A stretch of DNA of 64,000 nt. Origin: Gemella cuniculi DSM 15828 (GTDB lineage Bacteria; Bacillota; Bacilli; Staphylococcales; Gemellaceae). Below the pieces are notes generated by a model. The model saw only the letters and a list, made by a program, of their open reading frames with translations, was not told the DNA's origin and did no database searches. Made by a program: the position numbers and the translations under genes. This document shows positions 52,409-64,000 of this stretch, piece by piece. Location: the NCBI RefSeq assembly GCF_000425665.1, contig NZ_AUDW01000006.1, forward strand, positions 1 to 64,000, read 5' to 3'. How positions within the stretch are numbered: position 1 is the first letter of the stretch; each line of letters begins with the position of its first letter.

Positions 52409-54853
52409 TTATTCTTCATAATTTTCTTCTTTTTCAGCTAATGTTACTGTTGCTACTTTTTGATCATCAACCAAATTAATCACTTTAACTCCCGTTGCAG
52501 TTCTACTTAAAGTATTAATTGTGGATATATCTATTCTGATAATTATTCCTTGATCTGTCATAATCATCAAATCTTCATTTCCTGTTATAGATTTTACAGC
52601 AACTATCTTACCTGTTTTTTTAGTAATTTTTGCTACTTTAACACCTTTACCACCACGATTAATTACATTAAATTCTGTAGATTTAGAAATTTTTCCAATT
52701 CCGTTTTCTGTTACTGTTAAAATTTTCTTAGTTTCATCCACTACTTCCATTCCGACTACGTAATCATCTGGCGCTAATGTAATACCTTTAACACCTCTAC
52801 TTACTCGGCCCATTTGACGAACTTTTTCAGCATTGATTCTAATCGCTTGACCATTTGCTGTAACAATCATAATATCTTGCTCATCAGTAATACGTTGAAC
52901 ATCAATTAATGAGTCCCCATCATCAAGTTTAAGTGCAATTTTTCCTTTTTTTAGAATACTTGCATAATCACCAAGCTTAGATTTTTTAATTATTCCAAAT
53001 TTAGTTGAGAAAATCAAACTTGTGTCTTCTTCTTGAAGATCTGAAATAGCAATAATAGAATTTACTTTTTCTTCTTTTTCAATTTCAAGAAGGTTTATTA
53101 TAGGTATACCTTTTGATTGTCTGCTCATTTGATTAATTTCGTAACCTTTAAGTGTATAAACTTTACCTTTGTCTGTGAAGAATAATATATGATCATGAGT
53201 TGAGCAACTTAACATATATGCTATATTATCTTCATCATTAGTAGTCATTCCATTGACTCCGCGACCACCACGACCTTGAGATTTATACGTGCTTGCTGCT
53301 AGGCGTTTAATATATTGATTATGTGATAGTGTAATAATAATTTGTTCTTTTTCAATTAAATCTTCATTTTCAATTTGATCTACTTGACCTTCAATTATGA
53401 TGCTTCGACGTTTGTCACCAAATTTTTCTTTTACTTCAAGTAACTCTTCTTTCACAATTTCACGTACTCTTTCTGGTTTGGCTAAGATATCTTCTAAATC
53501 AGCAATAAGTTCCATAAGTTTATTATATTCTTCTTCAATTTTATCACGTTCTAAACCTGTTAATCTTTGAAGACGCATGTCTAGAATTGCTTGTGCTTGA
53601 ATATCTGTAAGTGAAAATTGCTCAATTAAACCTGTTTTAGCCTCTTCTGTAGTCTGAGAACCACGAATTAAGCTGATAATTCTATCAATATTATCTAATG
53701 CAATTCTTAAACCTTCTAAAATATGTGCACGTGCTTTTGCCTTGTTAAGATCAAACCTTGTTCTTCTAATAACTACTTCTTTTTGGTGTTCTAAGTAATG
53801 ATACAAAACTTCTTTCAAATTAAGCAGTTTTGGTACTCCATTAACTAATGCAATCATATTAACACCAAATGAACTTTGAAGTGGTGTTAATTTATAAAGA
53901 TTATTTAAAATTACATTGCTATTTACATCACGACGTAATTCGATTACTATTCTAATACCTTTTAAATTACTTTCATCACGTAAATCTGTAAGTCCTTCTA
54001 TTTTTTTATCACGTGCTAATTCCGCAATTTTTTCTACTAATTTAGCTTTATTTACTTGGTAAGGAATTTCAGTAATAATGATTCTTTCTTTACCATTTTT
54101 CATTTGCTCTATTTCAGTTTTACCACGCATTATAATGGAACCACGTCCAGTCGTATATGCTTTAACTATTCCACTTCTTCCAAGTAATTGTGCTCCAGTT
54201 GGAAAATCTGGTCCTTTAATTTTTGTCATAAGTTCCGCGATAGTTATATCAGGATTATCAGATAAAGCTATAACTCCATCAATTACTTCTCCTAAATTAT
54301 GCGGAGGGATATTAGTTGCCATACCTACTGCAATTCCACTACTACCATTAACCAATAGATTAGGTATTCTCGCTGGTAATACGGTCGGTTCTTTTTTGGT
54401 ACCATCATAGTTGTCTTGCATATCAACAGTATCTTTGTTAATATCACGAAGTAATTCTGAAGCAATTTTACTCATTCTTGCTTCTGTGTAACGCATTGCT
54501 GCTGCACCATCACCATCAATAGATCCAAAGTTTCCTTGACCATCAACTAAAGGATATCTACTGTTAAAATCCTGAGCTAAACGAACTATAGTTCCGTATG
54601 TTGCAGAATCCCCATGTGGGTGATACTTCGCCATAACTTCCCCAACTACAAACGCACTTTTTTTATACGGTTTGTCATAAGTTAATCCTAAATCATTAAA
54701 AGCGTAAAGTATTCTTCTGTGAACAGGTTTCAAACCGTCTCTTACATCAGGTAATGCACGAGATACGATAACACTCATCGAATAATCTAAGAAAGAATTT
54801 TCGATTTCAGTTGTTATATTTCTTAGGGTAATATTATTTCTATTATCTTCCAT
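52409..54853 (-). CDS. gyrA: DNA gyrase subunit A
   Basis: 814 residues. Catalytic Tyr122 in [36 protein letters not shown]; six-bladed C-terminal domain with the GyrA-box-like [10 protein letters not shown] (about 525-535). The quinolone position equivalent to E. coli D87 is G here (codon 54593-54595), where D or E is usual; S83 is kept. 17 bp after gyrB. Length and the GyrA box favour GyrA over ParC. Confidence 0.97.
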   Translation of the reverse strand: MEDNRNNITLRNITTEIENSFLDYSMSVIVSRALPDVRDGLKPVHRRILYAFNDLGLTYDKPYKKSAFVVGEVMAKYHPHGDSATYGTIVRLAQDFNSRYPLVDGQGNFGSIDGDGAAAMRYTEARMSKIASELLRDINKDTVDMQDNYDGTKKEPTVLPARIPNLLVNGSSGIAVGMATNIPPHNLGEVIDGVIALSDNPDITIAELMTKIKGPDFPTGAQLLGRSGIVKAYTTGRGSIIMRGKTEIEQMKNGKERIIITEIPYQVNKAKLVEKIAELARDKKIEGLTDLRDESNLKGIRIVIELRRDVNSNVILNNLYKLTPLQSSFGVNMIALVNGVPKLLNLKEVLYHYLEHQKEVVIRRTRFDLNKAKARAHILEGLRIALDNIDRIISLIRGSQTTEEAKTGLIEQFSLTDIQAQAILDMRLQRLTGLERDKIEEEYNKLMELIADLEDILAKPERVREIVKEELLEVKEKFGDKRRSIIIEGQVDQIENEDLIEKEQIIITLSHNQYIKRLAASTYKSQGRGGRGVNGMTTNDEDNIAYMLSCSTHDHILFFTDKGKVYTLKGYEINQMSRQSKGIPIINLLEIEKEEKVNSIIAISDLQEEDTSLIFSTKFGIIKKSKLGDYASILKKGKIALKLDDGDSLIDVQRITDEQDIMIVTANGQAIRINAEKVRQMGRVSRGVKGITLAPDDYVVGMEVVDETKKILTVTENGIGKISKSTEFNVINRGGKGVKVAKITKKTGKIVAVKSITGNEDLMIMTDQGIIIRIDISTINTLSRTATGVKVINLVDDQKVATVTLAEKEENYEE

Positions 54854-54870
54854 GTTCTATCCTTTCTCAA

Positions 54871-56817
<1,947 letters not shown>

Positions 56818-56833
56818 CTAAATAAATATTTAA

Positions 56834-57970
56834 TTATAAAATTTCATTAACATTTCCATTATTTATTTGGAATACTTTTGATTTTTTTAAAAGATCTTCT
56901 TTTATGTCTGTAATTGAAGGTGTAGTTATAAATGTTTGTACATTTTCATTAATCGCATCTAATAGTTTTAGTTGCCTACTTTTATCAAGTTCACTCAGCA
57001 CATCATCTAATAACAATATAGGGTAGTTATTTGTCTTTTCTTTTAAATAATTTATTTCAGAAAGTTTTAACGAAAGCACTATACTTCTTTGTTGCCCCTG
57101 AGAGGCATACACTTTAGCTTCTAAATTATTTATATAAAACCCTAAATCATCGTGATGTGGACCAATTCTTGTGCTTCCTCTCATGATATCATCAAAAGAC
57201 TTGTCCATCATAAGTTTCACTATATTTTTTTCAGTAAATTTTATATCAGTAATATCTTTAATATTAAGCGCTTCAAAAATCGAACTTTTATATCTTATAT
57301 CCAATTTTTCTTTTCCATCAGAAATATTAAGCATATTTTTATAAGTCAATTCGGCAATTTCTTTTATAAAACTTACTCTTTCTTTCGTGATATACATCGC
57401 CACCTTTACAAGTTGACTAGTTAAAGTTTCAAGATATGTAAGTGCTATTTTATCTTTAGGATTTTTTCTCATGTCTTTTAAATAAGAATTACGTTGTTTT
57501 AAAAGATGTTGATACATTAAATGATATTTATGGTAAATACGAGAAAATTGATAAAATTCCCTATTAATAAATTCTCTTCTAAGACTAGGGGAACCTTTCA
57601 CTATTTGCAAATCTTCTGGAGAAAATAAAACTACATTTAATTCTCCTACAAAGTCGGTCAATTTATTTTTTTTAATACCAGAAACTTTTGCACTCTTTCC
57701 TTTACTGTTAATCGCCAACATAATATCCAAATTTTTGTTATTCTTATTTAAAACACATGACATTGCAGTAGCACTTTCTCCAAACATAATGCACTCACTA
57801 TCACTTTTTGTACGATAACTTTTGCCAAGTGCCAAACAAAAAATTGATTCTATAATATTAGTTTTTCCATTTGCATTATTGCCAACTAAAACATTAAGAG
57901 AGGGGTGCAATTTTATATTTAAAGATGTATAATTTCTAAAATAAAGTAATTTTAAGTCTTTAATTTTCAT
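56834..57970 (-). CDS. recF: DNA replication and repair protein RecF
   Basis: 378 residues from ATG 57970, which overlaps the yaaA stop. Walker A GNNANGKTNIIESI, the signature region YASQGQQRSIVLSLKLSE, and ILLLDDVLSELDKSRQ. Loads RecA at gaps. The first residues KIKDLKLLYFRNYTSL are typical. Confidence 0.97.
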   Translation of the reverse strand: MKIKDLKLLYFRNYTSLNIKLHPSLNVLVGNNANGKTNIIESIFCLALGKSYRTKSDSECIMFGESATAMSCVLNKNNKNLDIMLAINSKGKSAKVSGIKKNKLTDFVGELNVVLFSPEDLQIVKGSPSLRREFINREFYQFSRIYHKYHLMYQHLLKQRNSYLKDMRKNPKDKIALTYLETLTSQLVKVAMYITKERVSFIKEIAELTYKNMLNISDGKEKLDIRYKSSIFEALNIKDITDIKFTEKNIVKLMMDKSFDDIMRGSTRIGPHHDDLGFYINNLEAKVYASQGQQRSIVLSLKLSEINYLKEKTNNYPILLLDDVLSELDKSRQLKLLDAINENVQTFITTPSITDIKEDLLKKSKVFQINNGNVNEIL

Positions 57971-58175
57971 TAACAATTACAAATACTTGATCTTGAAATT
58001 TTATTACATCATTAGAATATAATTTTTTTCCCCTTCTATTCTCAAATTCATCATTCAAAAAAAGAGGATTTTCTTGTAAAAAATACTTTGCTTCCCCTCC
58101 AGAACCTATAAAACCTTCCATTTTTAAAAATTGTGATAATGTTATGTACTCGCTATTAATTAAAATTTTTTTCAT
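57960..58175 (-). CDS. yaaA: YaaA/RlbA-type S4-domain protein
   Basis: 71 residues from ATG 58175 (MKKILINSEYITLSQFLKME) with AGGAGGTGTAAA upstream. S4-like RNA-binding fold with GSGGEAKYFLQE and NRRGKKLYSNDVI. In Bacillus it lies between dnaN and recF; here dnaA and dnaN are missing upstream, so the oriC segment has been rearranged. Confidence 0.92.
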   Translation of the reverse strand: MKKILINSEYITLSQFLKMEGFIGSGGEAKYFLQENPLFLNDEFENRRGKKLYSNDVIKFQDQVFVIVNEN

Positions 58176-58239
58176 TTTACACCTCCTAATAAATTTAAAA
58201 TGAAAACTTCTTGTATATAAATATATTTTATACCTTATA

Positions 58240-58268
58240 ATTATACCAAAAAACTTGTTTTTTTTCAA
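58240..58268 (-). promoter_or_regulatory. Promoter of yaaA-recF-gyrB-gyrA
   Basis: -35 TTGAAA (58263-58268), 17-bp spacer, extended -10 TGGTATAAT (core 58240-58245) on the minus strand. Confidence 0.8.
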
Positions 58269-58485
58269 GAACAGCTGCATTTATATATGTTTTTTTATAA
58301 CTCATAAATTATTTAATTACAATAATATCAAGTATTTTTCTAAAATTAAAAATAAAAAGTAATTATTTTATTTTCTCTTCATATTCAATTAAAAACACAC
58401 TAAAACATTCTAAATAAAAAAAAGAAAAAATAGTATTTTAATATTAAATTTTATAATTTATACTAATTCTTGAAAACTTTTTCAA
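58269..58485. other. AT-rich divergent intergenic region
   Basis: Between the minus-strand yaaA promoter and the plus-strand kinase promoter. Very AT-rich, with no gene; I see no DnaA boxes that would mark an origin. Confidence 0.5.
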
Positions 58486-58514
58486 TTTACAATAAAAATT
58501 TTCTATTGTATAAT
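58486..58514 (+). promoter_or_regulatory. Promoter of the choline-kinase-like gene
   Basis: -35 TTTACA (58486-58491), 17-bp spacer, perfect -10 TATAAT (58509-58514). Confidence 0.75.
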
Positions 58515-58565
58515 GTAAATGAAATATGATATATTTTATAATTATACTATTGGGAGGTCATGTTT

Positions 58566-59384
58566 ATGTATAGAAAAGAAAAATTGGAAAAAATTCTCAA
58601 TGAAAAAATAATTTCTATAGAAGAAACTAGTTATGGTATTACAAACAAAAACTATATAATATATACAGAAAAAAATAAATATTTCTATAGAACATCAAAG
58701 GATTCAACAAAACTAGTTGATAAAGACAATGAAAAAGAAGCATTAGAACTGTTAAAACATGAAAATTTTTTTCTTATCCCAAAATATTACAATAATGATA
58801 ATTTAATAACTGCTTACCAAAAAAATTCTAAAACTTTCATATCTCAAAGAAATTTATCAAACATTGTTAAAATTGCAAAGTTATTAAAACAATTTCATGA
58901 AAAAAAATTTCAAGCGGAAAATATATTTAATCCAATAGTAACTTTTGAGAAGTATCTTTCTCAAGTTGAAGAATTTAAGATGGATGTTAGTCATTTTCTC
59001 TACATTGTGGATGAAATAAAAAAAATATATAAACCCGATAGACTTTGTCATAATGATTTGGTAGAAGGCAATTTCTTATTTACAAAAGAAAAATTATTTT
59101 TAATAGATTTTGAATATGCTGGTCAAAATGATTATTATTTTGATGTTGCAAGTTTTATCTCAGAAAATGAACTTGACTACCAAGAAACTATAACTTTCTT
59201 AAAAGCATATTTTACAAACGAAAATTGTGATTTTAAAAAGTTAGATATTTATCTTCGTTTTTGTGATTTACTATGGTACACTTGGGCAACCCTTTTATTC
59301 GAAAAACGTCATGAAGAAATTTATAATGAAATTGCCCAAAAAAAATATTTTAGTCTTAAAAATCCTAGATCTATTAAATATTAA
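58566..59384 (+). CDS. Choline/ethanolamine kinase-like phosphotransferase
   Basis: 272 residues from the second ATG (58566), eight bases after GGGAGG; the ATG at 58560 is too close. Protein-kinase-like fold: LCHNDLVEGNFLF (catalytic HND) and LIDFEYAGQNDYYFDVASF (metal-binding DFE), the form seen in LicA-type choline kinases. It could feed choline or ethanolamine into wall or lipid decoration, but no licBC partner genes are next to it. It stands alone on the plus strand. Confidence 0.85.
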   Translation: MYRKEKLEKILNEKIISIEETSYGITNKNYIIYTEKNKYFYRTSKDSTKLVDKDNEKEALELLKHENFFLIPKYYNNDNLITAYQKNSKTFISQRNLSNIVKIAKLLKQFHEKKFQAENIFNPIVTFEKYLSQVEEFKMDVSHFLYIVDEIKKIYKPDRLCHNDLVEGNFLFTKEKLFLIDFEYAGQNDYYFDVASFISENELDYQETITFLKAYFTNENCDFKKLDIYLRFCDLLWYTWATLLFEKRHEEIYNEIAQKKYFSLKNPRSIKY

Positions 59385-59389
59385 TATAA

Positions 59390-59430
59390 AAAGTAAAAAG
59401 CAGTTATTGAAATAACTGCTTTTTACTTTT
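59390..59430. terminator. Bidirectional terminator between kinase gene and rplT
   Basis: A stem of about 17 bp (AAGTAAAAAGCAGTTAT and complement) with A and T runs on both sides, serving two convergent genes. Confidence 0.9.
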
Positions 59431-59436
59431 TATTCA

Positions 59437-59796
59437 TTATTTATTTAAAGCTGCTTTAGCTTGTTCACAAATATTTGCAAATGCTGCTGCATCGTGAATA
59501 GCAATCTCTGATAACATTTTTCTGTTAATATCAATTCCTGCAACTTTTAATCCGTTCATAAGACGGCTATAAGATAACCCGTTCAATCTTGCTGCTGCAT
59601 TAATACGAACGATCCATAATCTTCTGAAATTACGTTTAGTTTGACGACGGTCTCTAAATGCATACATTCCAGATTTCATTACTTGTTGTTTAGCAACTTT
59701 GAATAATGTATGTTTAGAACCAAAATATCCTTTAGCTAGTTTTAAAACTTTTTTACGGCGACGACGAGTCACAGTTCCACCTTTAACACGTGGCAT
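59437..59796 (-). CDS. rplT: 50S ribosomal protein L20
   Basis: 119 residues. [38 protein letters not shown], then [20 protein letters not shown]. Assembly protein of the 50S and repressor of its own operon through the leader at 60637-60750. Confidence 0.98.
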   Translation of the reverse strand: MPRVKGGTVTRRRRKKVLKLAKGYFGSKHTLFKVAKQQVMKSGMYAFRDRRQTKRNFRRLWIVRINAAARLNGLSYSRLMNGLKVAGIDINRKMLSEIAIHDAAAFANICEQAKAALNK

Positions 59797-59853
59797 ATCA
59801 AATTCCTCCTTATGTATAACTTAAATAAGTATTTACGCTATAATCTTCTATAA

Positions 59854-60048
59854 TTATTTAACTAATAAAGTTCTAATACGTTTGTAATCACCACGAGATA
59901 CTAATGAAGCTTTACGTAAGTGACGTTTTTGTTTAGTAGTTTTTCTTGAAAACCAGTGAGAAGTATAAGCACGGCTACGTTTTAATTTTCCGCTAGCTGT
60001 TTTTTTCACACGTTTTGCTAAACCACGGTGAGATTTCATTTTTGGCAT
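59854..60048 (-). CDS. rpmI: 50S ribosomal protein L35
   Basis: 64 residues from ATG 60048 ([20 protein letters not shown]). [12 protein letters not shown] and [11 protein letters not shown] complete the family pattern. Between infC and rplT as usual; ribosome site AGGAGGAATTTG. Confidence 0.98.
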   Translation of the reverse strand: MPKMKSHRGLAKRVKKTASGKLKRSRAYTSHWFSRKTTKQKRHLRKASLVSRGDYKRIRTLLVK

Positions 60049-60074
60049 TATCAAATTCCTCCTATATTAAACCT

Positions 60075-60593
60075 TTATTTCTCTTTTTTTGGTGCTAGAA
60101 CTAAAAACATACTGCGACCTTCCATTTTAGGTTTTTGTTCGACAGTTGCTATATCGCTAGCTTCGTTAGAAAAGTTTTCTAAAACTTTCTGTCCTATTTC
60201 TTTATGGGTAATTGCTCTTCCCTTAAAACGAATAGAAACTTTAACTTTATCTTCTTTAGCTAAAAATTTTCTAGCATTTTTCAACTTAGTCTCAAAATCG
60301 TGCTTTTCAATTGTTGGAGATAATCTTATCTCTTTTGTTGTTACGATTTTTTGTTTCTTACGAGCTTCCTTTTCCTTTTTCTGTTGCTCAAATTTGAATT
60401 TTCCATAATTCATAATTTTTGCAACTGGTGTTTTAGCATTTGGAGCAACTAAAACTACATCCAAATTCATACGTTCTGCAATTTGCATAGCTTCCATTTT
60501 AGTTTTTACTCCTAACTGCTCTCCATTTTGGCTAATTAAAAGAAACTCTTTCGCTTTAATACCTTCATTTACTTGTGCAGTATCTTTACTAAT
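60075..60593 (-). CDS. infC: Translation initiation factor IF-3
   Basis: About 172 residues. N-domain [20 protein letters not shown], linker, C-domain with [35 protein letters not shown] and [17 protein letters not shown]. The start is taken as ATT 60591-60593, eight bases after GGAGG; ATC 60594-60596 is the alternative. Non-AUG starts in infC are a known autoregulation device. An apparent GTG at 60602 is part of the ribosome site. Confidence 0.95.
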   Translation of the reverse strand: MSKDTAQVNEGIKAKEFLLISQNGEQLGVKTKMEAMQIAERMNLDVVLVAPNAKTPVAKIMNYGKFKFEQQKKEKEARKKQKIVTTKEIRLSPTIEKHDFETKLKNARKFLAKEDKVKVSIRFKGRAITHKEIGQKVLENFSNEASDIATVEQKPKMEGRSMFLVLAPKKEK

Positions 60594-60636
60594 GATCAGC
60601 ACCTCCTATTTATAAATTCATTAAATACTAAAAGCA

Positions 60637-60750
60637 ATAAAAAAGCTGAGTGCAAAACACCCAGCATAAAATTCTACATTTCATCTACATAAACCTGAAC
60701 AATCAAAACTGGCAGGTGAGAAACGGGTGCTTCTACTTTTGTATTCAACA
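60637..60750 (-). promoter_or_regulatory. L20 leader with intrinsic terminator
   Basis: In the infC leader, the sequence GCACCCGTTTCTCACCTGCC is followed by GTTCAGGTTTATGTAGATG and a terminator, GCTG(A)GTG/CACCCAGC with TTTTTT (60637-60665). This is the Firmicutes L20 leader, where L20 binding favours the terminator and reduces infC-rpmI-rplT expression. Confidence 0.85.
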
Positions 60751-60756
60751 TTATCT

Positions 60757-60785
60757 ATTGTACATATTTATTTTCTTTTTGTCAA
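60757..60785 (-). promoter_or_regulatory. Promoter of infC-rpmI-rplT
   Basis: -35 TTGACA (60780-60785), 17-bp spacer, -10 TACAAT (60757-60762) on the minus strand. The -35 overlaps the end of the inverted repeat at 60781-60820. Confidence 0.8.
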
Positions 60786-60820
60786 TAGAAATATAGAAAA
60801 AATTCTATATTTCTATTGAC
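60781..60820. terminator. 18-bp perfect inverted repeat after rpoC
   Basis: Arms of 18 bp (GTCAATAGAAATATAGAA and complement) with a 4-nt loop, 11 bp from the rpoC stop. On the minus strand it is followed by an A-rich, not U-rich, run, so it is an unusual terminator for rpoC. Confidence 0.65.
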
Positions 60821-60830
60821 TATATTTTTA

Positions 60831-63800
60831 TTAAATAGTTCCTAATTCTTCTTGCAATTCTTCTTCAATAGGTCTATTTAATTCATTTTCCATTTCTTGT
60901 TCCAAACTATCTTCATGCTTAACCTCGATGTTATTGTATTTAGCCATCCCTGTACCTGCAGGAATTAACTTACCAATAATAACATTTTCTTTAAGTCCCA
61001 TAAGTTTATCAACTTTACCTTTAACTGCTGCATCTGTTAGAACTCTTGTTGTTTCTTGGAATGATGCTGCTGATAAGAAACTTTCTGTTTCTAACGATGC
61101 TTTTGTAATACCTAATATTACCGGTTTAGCAGTAGCCATGTTTCCTCGATGTTCAAGAATTTTTTTATTTTCATCTGTAAATCTATGAATATCTACTAAT
61201 GAACCTGGAAGTAAATCTGTATCACCTGCATTGATAACGCGTACTTTTCTCAACATTTGTCGTACCATTACCTCAACGTGCTTATCACTGATTTCAACCC
61301 CTTGCATACGATATACTTTTTGAACTTCTGTTAATAAATAACTTTGAACTGCTTCAAGCCCTGCAATAGAAAGTAGTTCTTTAGGTTCAATAGAACCTTC
61401 CGTTAGAGCTTGACCACGTTTTACTCGATCATCCTCTTTAACAAGCATACGGCTTGAACCATAGTCTTGATACTCTCTTTCTTCTCCAATATCACTTAAA
61501 ACATAAATTCTACGAACATGATTAGTATCAATCTCTACTTTTGTAACAGTTCCATCTACCTCAGAAATCAATGCCTTACCTTTTGGATTTCTTGCTTCAA
61601 ATAATTCTTGAATACGTGGTAACCCTTGAGTAATATCCGCACCAGCAACTCCCCCTGTATGGAAAGTACGCATAGTAAGCTGTGTTCCTGGTTCTCCGAT
61701 AGATTGTGCTGCAATTGTACCTACAGCTTCTCCAACTTCTACTTTTTCTCCAGTAGCTAAATTTTTACCATAGCATTTCTCACATACTCCATGTCGACTA
61801 TTACAAGTGAAAGCTGAACGAATTACTACACTTTCTATTCCGGCATTTTCAATCTCTTTTGCCATATCTAATGTAATTAATTGCCCTTCTTCTACAATCA
61901 CTTTTCCTGTTTCAGGGTGAACCACAGTTTCTTTACTGTATCTACCTTCTAATCTCTCTTGTAAACTTTCTATTTCGTCAGTACCATTCTTCAATGCTGC
62001 AACTCTTAAACCACGTGATGTTCCGCAATCATTTTCACGAACAATAACATCTTGTGCAACATCAACTAAACGACGAGTTAAGTAACCGGAGTCAGCAGTT
62101 TTAAGTGCTGTATCTGCAAGTCCTTTACGAGCACCGTGCGAAGAAATAAAGTACTCTAATACTGTAAGACCTTCTTTAAACGATGAACGAACAGGCATTT
62201 CCATAATTCTACCTGATGGTGAAGCCATAAGTCCACGCATACCTGCAAGTTGAGTAAAGTTCGAAGCATTACCACGGGCACCTGAATCACTCATCATGTA
62301 AATTGGGTTAGTTGCTGGTAGTGAGTCCATAAGTTGGTCTTGAATGATATCCTTTGCTTTTGCCCATTGTGCAATAACATTTTGATATCTTTCTTCTTCT
62401 GTCAATAAACCACGTCTAAATAGGTTAGTAATCTTATCAACATTTTCTTGTGATTCAGCAAGAATCTCATATTTATTTGGTAAAACAAATACATCACTTA
62501 CTCCTACTGTAATACCGGCTCTTGAAGAATATTTAAATCCTAAATCCTTCATTCTATCAAGCATCATTGATGTTTCAGTAATATGGAATCTATTAAAAAT
62601 TTCTGAGATAATTTTTGATAAGAAACCTTTTTTAAATGGTGAAGCTGTTTCTTTGTTAGCAATGTATTCTTTTAATCCTCCCTCAGAAAGTTCAGATGAT
62701 GCTACAAAATATTTATTTGGAGTAGCATTTTCTAAGTTTTCTTTAGTAGGTTCATTTAGGAAAGGAAATCCTTCTGGTAAAATATCATTAAATATAACCT
62801 TACCTATAGTTGTTATAAGTAATTTTTGATTTTGTTCTTGTGTAAATGTTGGATTATTAAATGATTTTGCCGCTATTCCTACTCTAGTATGTAGGTGAAT
62901 ATATCCATTTTGATATGCTATTCTTGCTTCATCAGCATCTTTAAATATCATACCCTCTCCTACAGCATTCGGTCTTTCTAATGTCAAATAGTAATTACCA
63001 AGTACCATATCTTGTGATGGAGTAACAACTGGTTTCCCATCTTTGGGGTTAAGTATGTTTTGAGCAGCCAACATTAGCATTCTTGCTTCCGCTTGCGCTT
63101 CTTTTGACAACGGAACGTGAACAGCCATTTGGTCTCCATCAAAGTCAGCGTTAAATGCTGTTGTTACCAAAGGATGTAATCTTATAGCACGACCTTCTAC
63201 TAAAATTGGTTCAAATGCTTGAATTCCCAATCTATGAAGGGTAGGTGCTCGGTTAAGCAATACAGGATGTTCTTTTATAATATCTTCTAAAATATCCCAT
63301 ACGTGATCTTCCATTCTCTCAATTTGATTTTTAGCATTTTTAATATTATTTGCTAATTCACGTTTTACCAATTCGCGCATTACAAATGGTTTAAATAATT
63401 CAAGTGCCATTTCTTTTGGTAACCCACATTGATACATTTTTAAATTTGGTCCAACAACGATTACCGAACGACCAGAATAGTCAACACGCTTACCTAATAA
63501 GTTTTGACGGAAACGTCCATGTTTCCCTTTTAACATATTAGATAATGATTTCAATGTTCTATTCCCTGGTCCAGTTACTGGACGTCCACGACGTCCATTA
63601 TCTATCAAAGCATCAACTGCTTCTTGTAACATACGCTTTTCATTTTGAACAATTAAACCTGGTGCTTTCAATTCAATAAGTTTTTTAAGTCGATTATTAC
63701 GATTGATAACACGTCTATATAAATCGTTAAGGTCACTCGTCGCAAATCTTCCTCCATCCAATTGAACCATTGGTCTCAATTCTGGTGGAATAACAGGCAA

Positions 63801-63998
63801 CACAGTCATAATCATCCATTCAGGTTTATTACCAGAATTTTTGAACGCTTCAAATACTTCTACACGTTTAATGATTTTTACGACTTTTTGACCAGATTTA
63901 TAGTTACTCTCACTTAATTCTTTAAGTTCATTTTTTAAATCTCTAAGTTCTTTTTCTATATCTAACTCAGCTAGTAAGTCACGAATTGCCTCCGCTCC
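60831..63998 (-). CDS. rpoC: RNA polymerase beta' subunit (5' end outside window)
   Basis: About 1056 residues of the C-terminal part are present; the frame stays open past the window end, so any start inside (such as 63815) is false. Seen: [20 protein letters not shown], the active-site Mg loop [15 protein letters not shown], the trigger-loop region ([15 protein letters not shown] with SGARGN before it) and the zinc site [13 protein letters not shown]. Catalytic subunit of RNA polymerase. rpoB should lie next to it outside the window. Confidence 0.98.
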   Translation of the reverse strand, partial: GAEAIRDLLAELDIEKELRDLKNELKELSESNYKSGQKVVKIIKRVEVFEAFKNSGNKPEWMIMTVLPVIPPELRPMVQLDGGRFATSDLNDLYRRVINRNNRLKKLIELKAPGLIVQNEKRMLQEAVDALIDNGRRGRPVTGPGNRTLKSLSNMLKGKHGRFRQNLLGKRVDYSGRSVIVVGPNLKMYQCGLPKEMALELFKPFVMRELVKRELANNIKNAKNQIERMEDHVWDILEDIIKEHPVLLNRAPTLHRLGIQAFEPILVEGRAIRLHPLVTTAFNADFDGDQMAVHVPLSKEAQAEARMLMLAAQNILNPKDGKPVVTPSQDMVLGNYYLTLERPNAVGEGMIFKDADEARIAYQNGYIHLHTRVGIAAKSFNNPTFTQEQNQKLLITTIGKVIFNDILPEGFPFLNEPTKENLENATPNKYFVASSELSEGGLKEYIANKETASPFKKGFLSKIISEIFNRFHITETSMMLDRMKDLGFKYSSRAGITVGVSDVFVLPNKYEILAESQENVDKITNLFRRGLLTEEERYQNVIAQWAKAKDIIQDQLMDSLPATNPIYMMSDSGARGNASNFTQLAGMRGLMASPSGRIMEMPVRSSFKEGLTVLEYFISSHGARKGLADTALKTADSGYLTRRLVDVAQDVIVRENDCGTSRGLRVAALKNGTDEIESLQERLEGRYSKETVVHPETGKVIVEEGQLITLDMAKEIENAGIESVVIRSAFTCNSRHGVCEKCYGKNLATGEKVEVGEAVGTIAAQSIGEPGTQLTMRTFHTGGVAGADITQGLPRIQELFEARNPKGKALISEVDGTVTKVEIDTNHVRRIYVLSDIGEEREYQDYGSSRMLVKEDDRVKRGQALTEGSIEPKELLSIAGLEAVQSYLLTEVQKVYRMQGVEISDKHVEVMVRQMLRKVRVINAGDTDLLPGSLVDIHRFTDENKKILEHRGNMATAKPVILGITKASLETESFLSAASFQETTRVLTDAAVKGKVDKLMGLKENVIIGKLIPAGTGMAKYNNIEVKHEDSLEQEMENELNRPIEEELQEELGTI

Positions 63999-64000
63999 CA

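Noticed and set aside
58560-58562. First ATG of the choline-kinase-like gene
   Set aside because: It is only two bases from the GGGAGG site; the ATG at 58566 has normal spacing.
63813-63815. rpoC starting at 63815
   Set aside because: The frame stays open to the window end with typical rpoC sequence ([18 protein letters not shown]), so the start lies outside.

Overview
The window is AT-rich Firmicutes DNA. Gene content (type II-A Cas9, comG pilus operon, cydABDC, ppc, and a yaaA-recF-gyrB-gyrA run without dnaA-dnaN beside it) fits a facultative, fermentative, potentially competent coccus of the Gemella group. That name is an inference from gene content, not from an alignment. Nearly all genes lie on the minus strand; the only clear plus-strand genes are the IS30 pieces, a small hydrophobic peptide and a choline-kinase-like gene.

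Region 1 (1-15735) is the accessory part. It is a type II-A CRISPR-Cas locus split in two. From the left come the 3' end of an IS30 transposase, a short array (five spacers), a leader ending in ATTTGAG, a tracrRNA with its own promoter, and the C-terminal part of csn2. At the right are a complete cas9 (RuvC and HNH residues present) and a cas1 that stops just before its first catalytic glutamate. Between the stumps, where cas2 and the rest of cas1 and csn2 should be, lies a foreign operon of about 8.6 kb plus an IS30 remnant. The locus should still interfere but not acquire spacers.

The inserted operon runs from one strong promoter (9935-9963) to a terminator (1269-1302). It encodes a guanylate-kinase-like domain and a phosphotransferase (apparently one gene broken by a frameshift in a 7-base run), an NDK-like kinase, a GT4 glycosyltransferase, a dTMP-kinase-like protein, a NUDIX hydrolase, a 24-residue peptide with the lasso-leader motif YxxPxL, a PqqD-like recognition protein, a CPBP membrane protease, a nucleotidyltransferase and a three-gene ABC exporter. 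It looks like a RiPP-type pathway that makes and exports a modified small peptide. No lasso cyclase or other known ring-forming enzyme is present, so the chemistry is open. This is the best candidate for an undescribed system here.

Region 2 (15766-33100) holds an aldehyde dehydrogenase, a candidate small toxin peptide, rpsD with its leader, rplM-rpsI with a leader, gltX, an OatA-like acyltransferase, tex, alr, acpS, the complete comGA-GG operon, an XRE regulator, tcdA and an independently transcribed structured RNA that may be 6S RNA.

Region 3 (33284-64000) is core genome: uvrA; cydABDC (cytochrome bd and its assembly transporter); a TauE/DUF1634 pair; thiN, rpe, rsgA, recN, tlyA; a membrane-anchored lysozyme-like protein; ppc; gyrA, gyrB, recF, yaaA; a choline-kinase-like gene; infC-rpmI-rplT with an L20 leader; and rpoC, cut by the window end.
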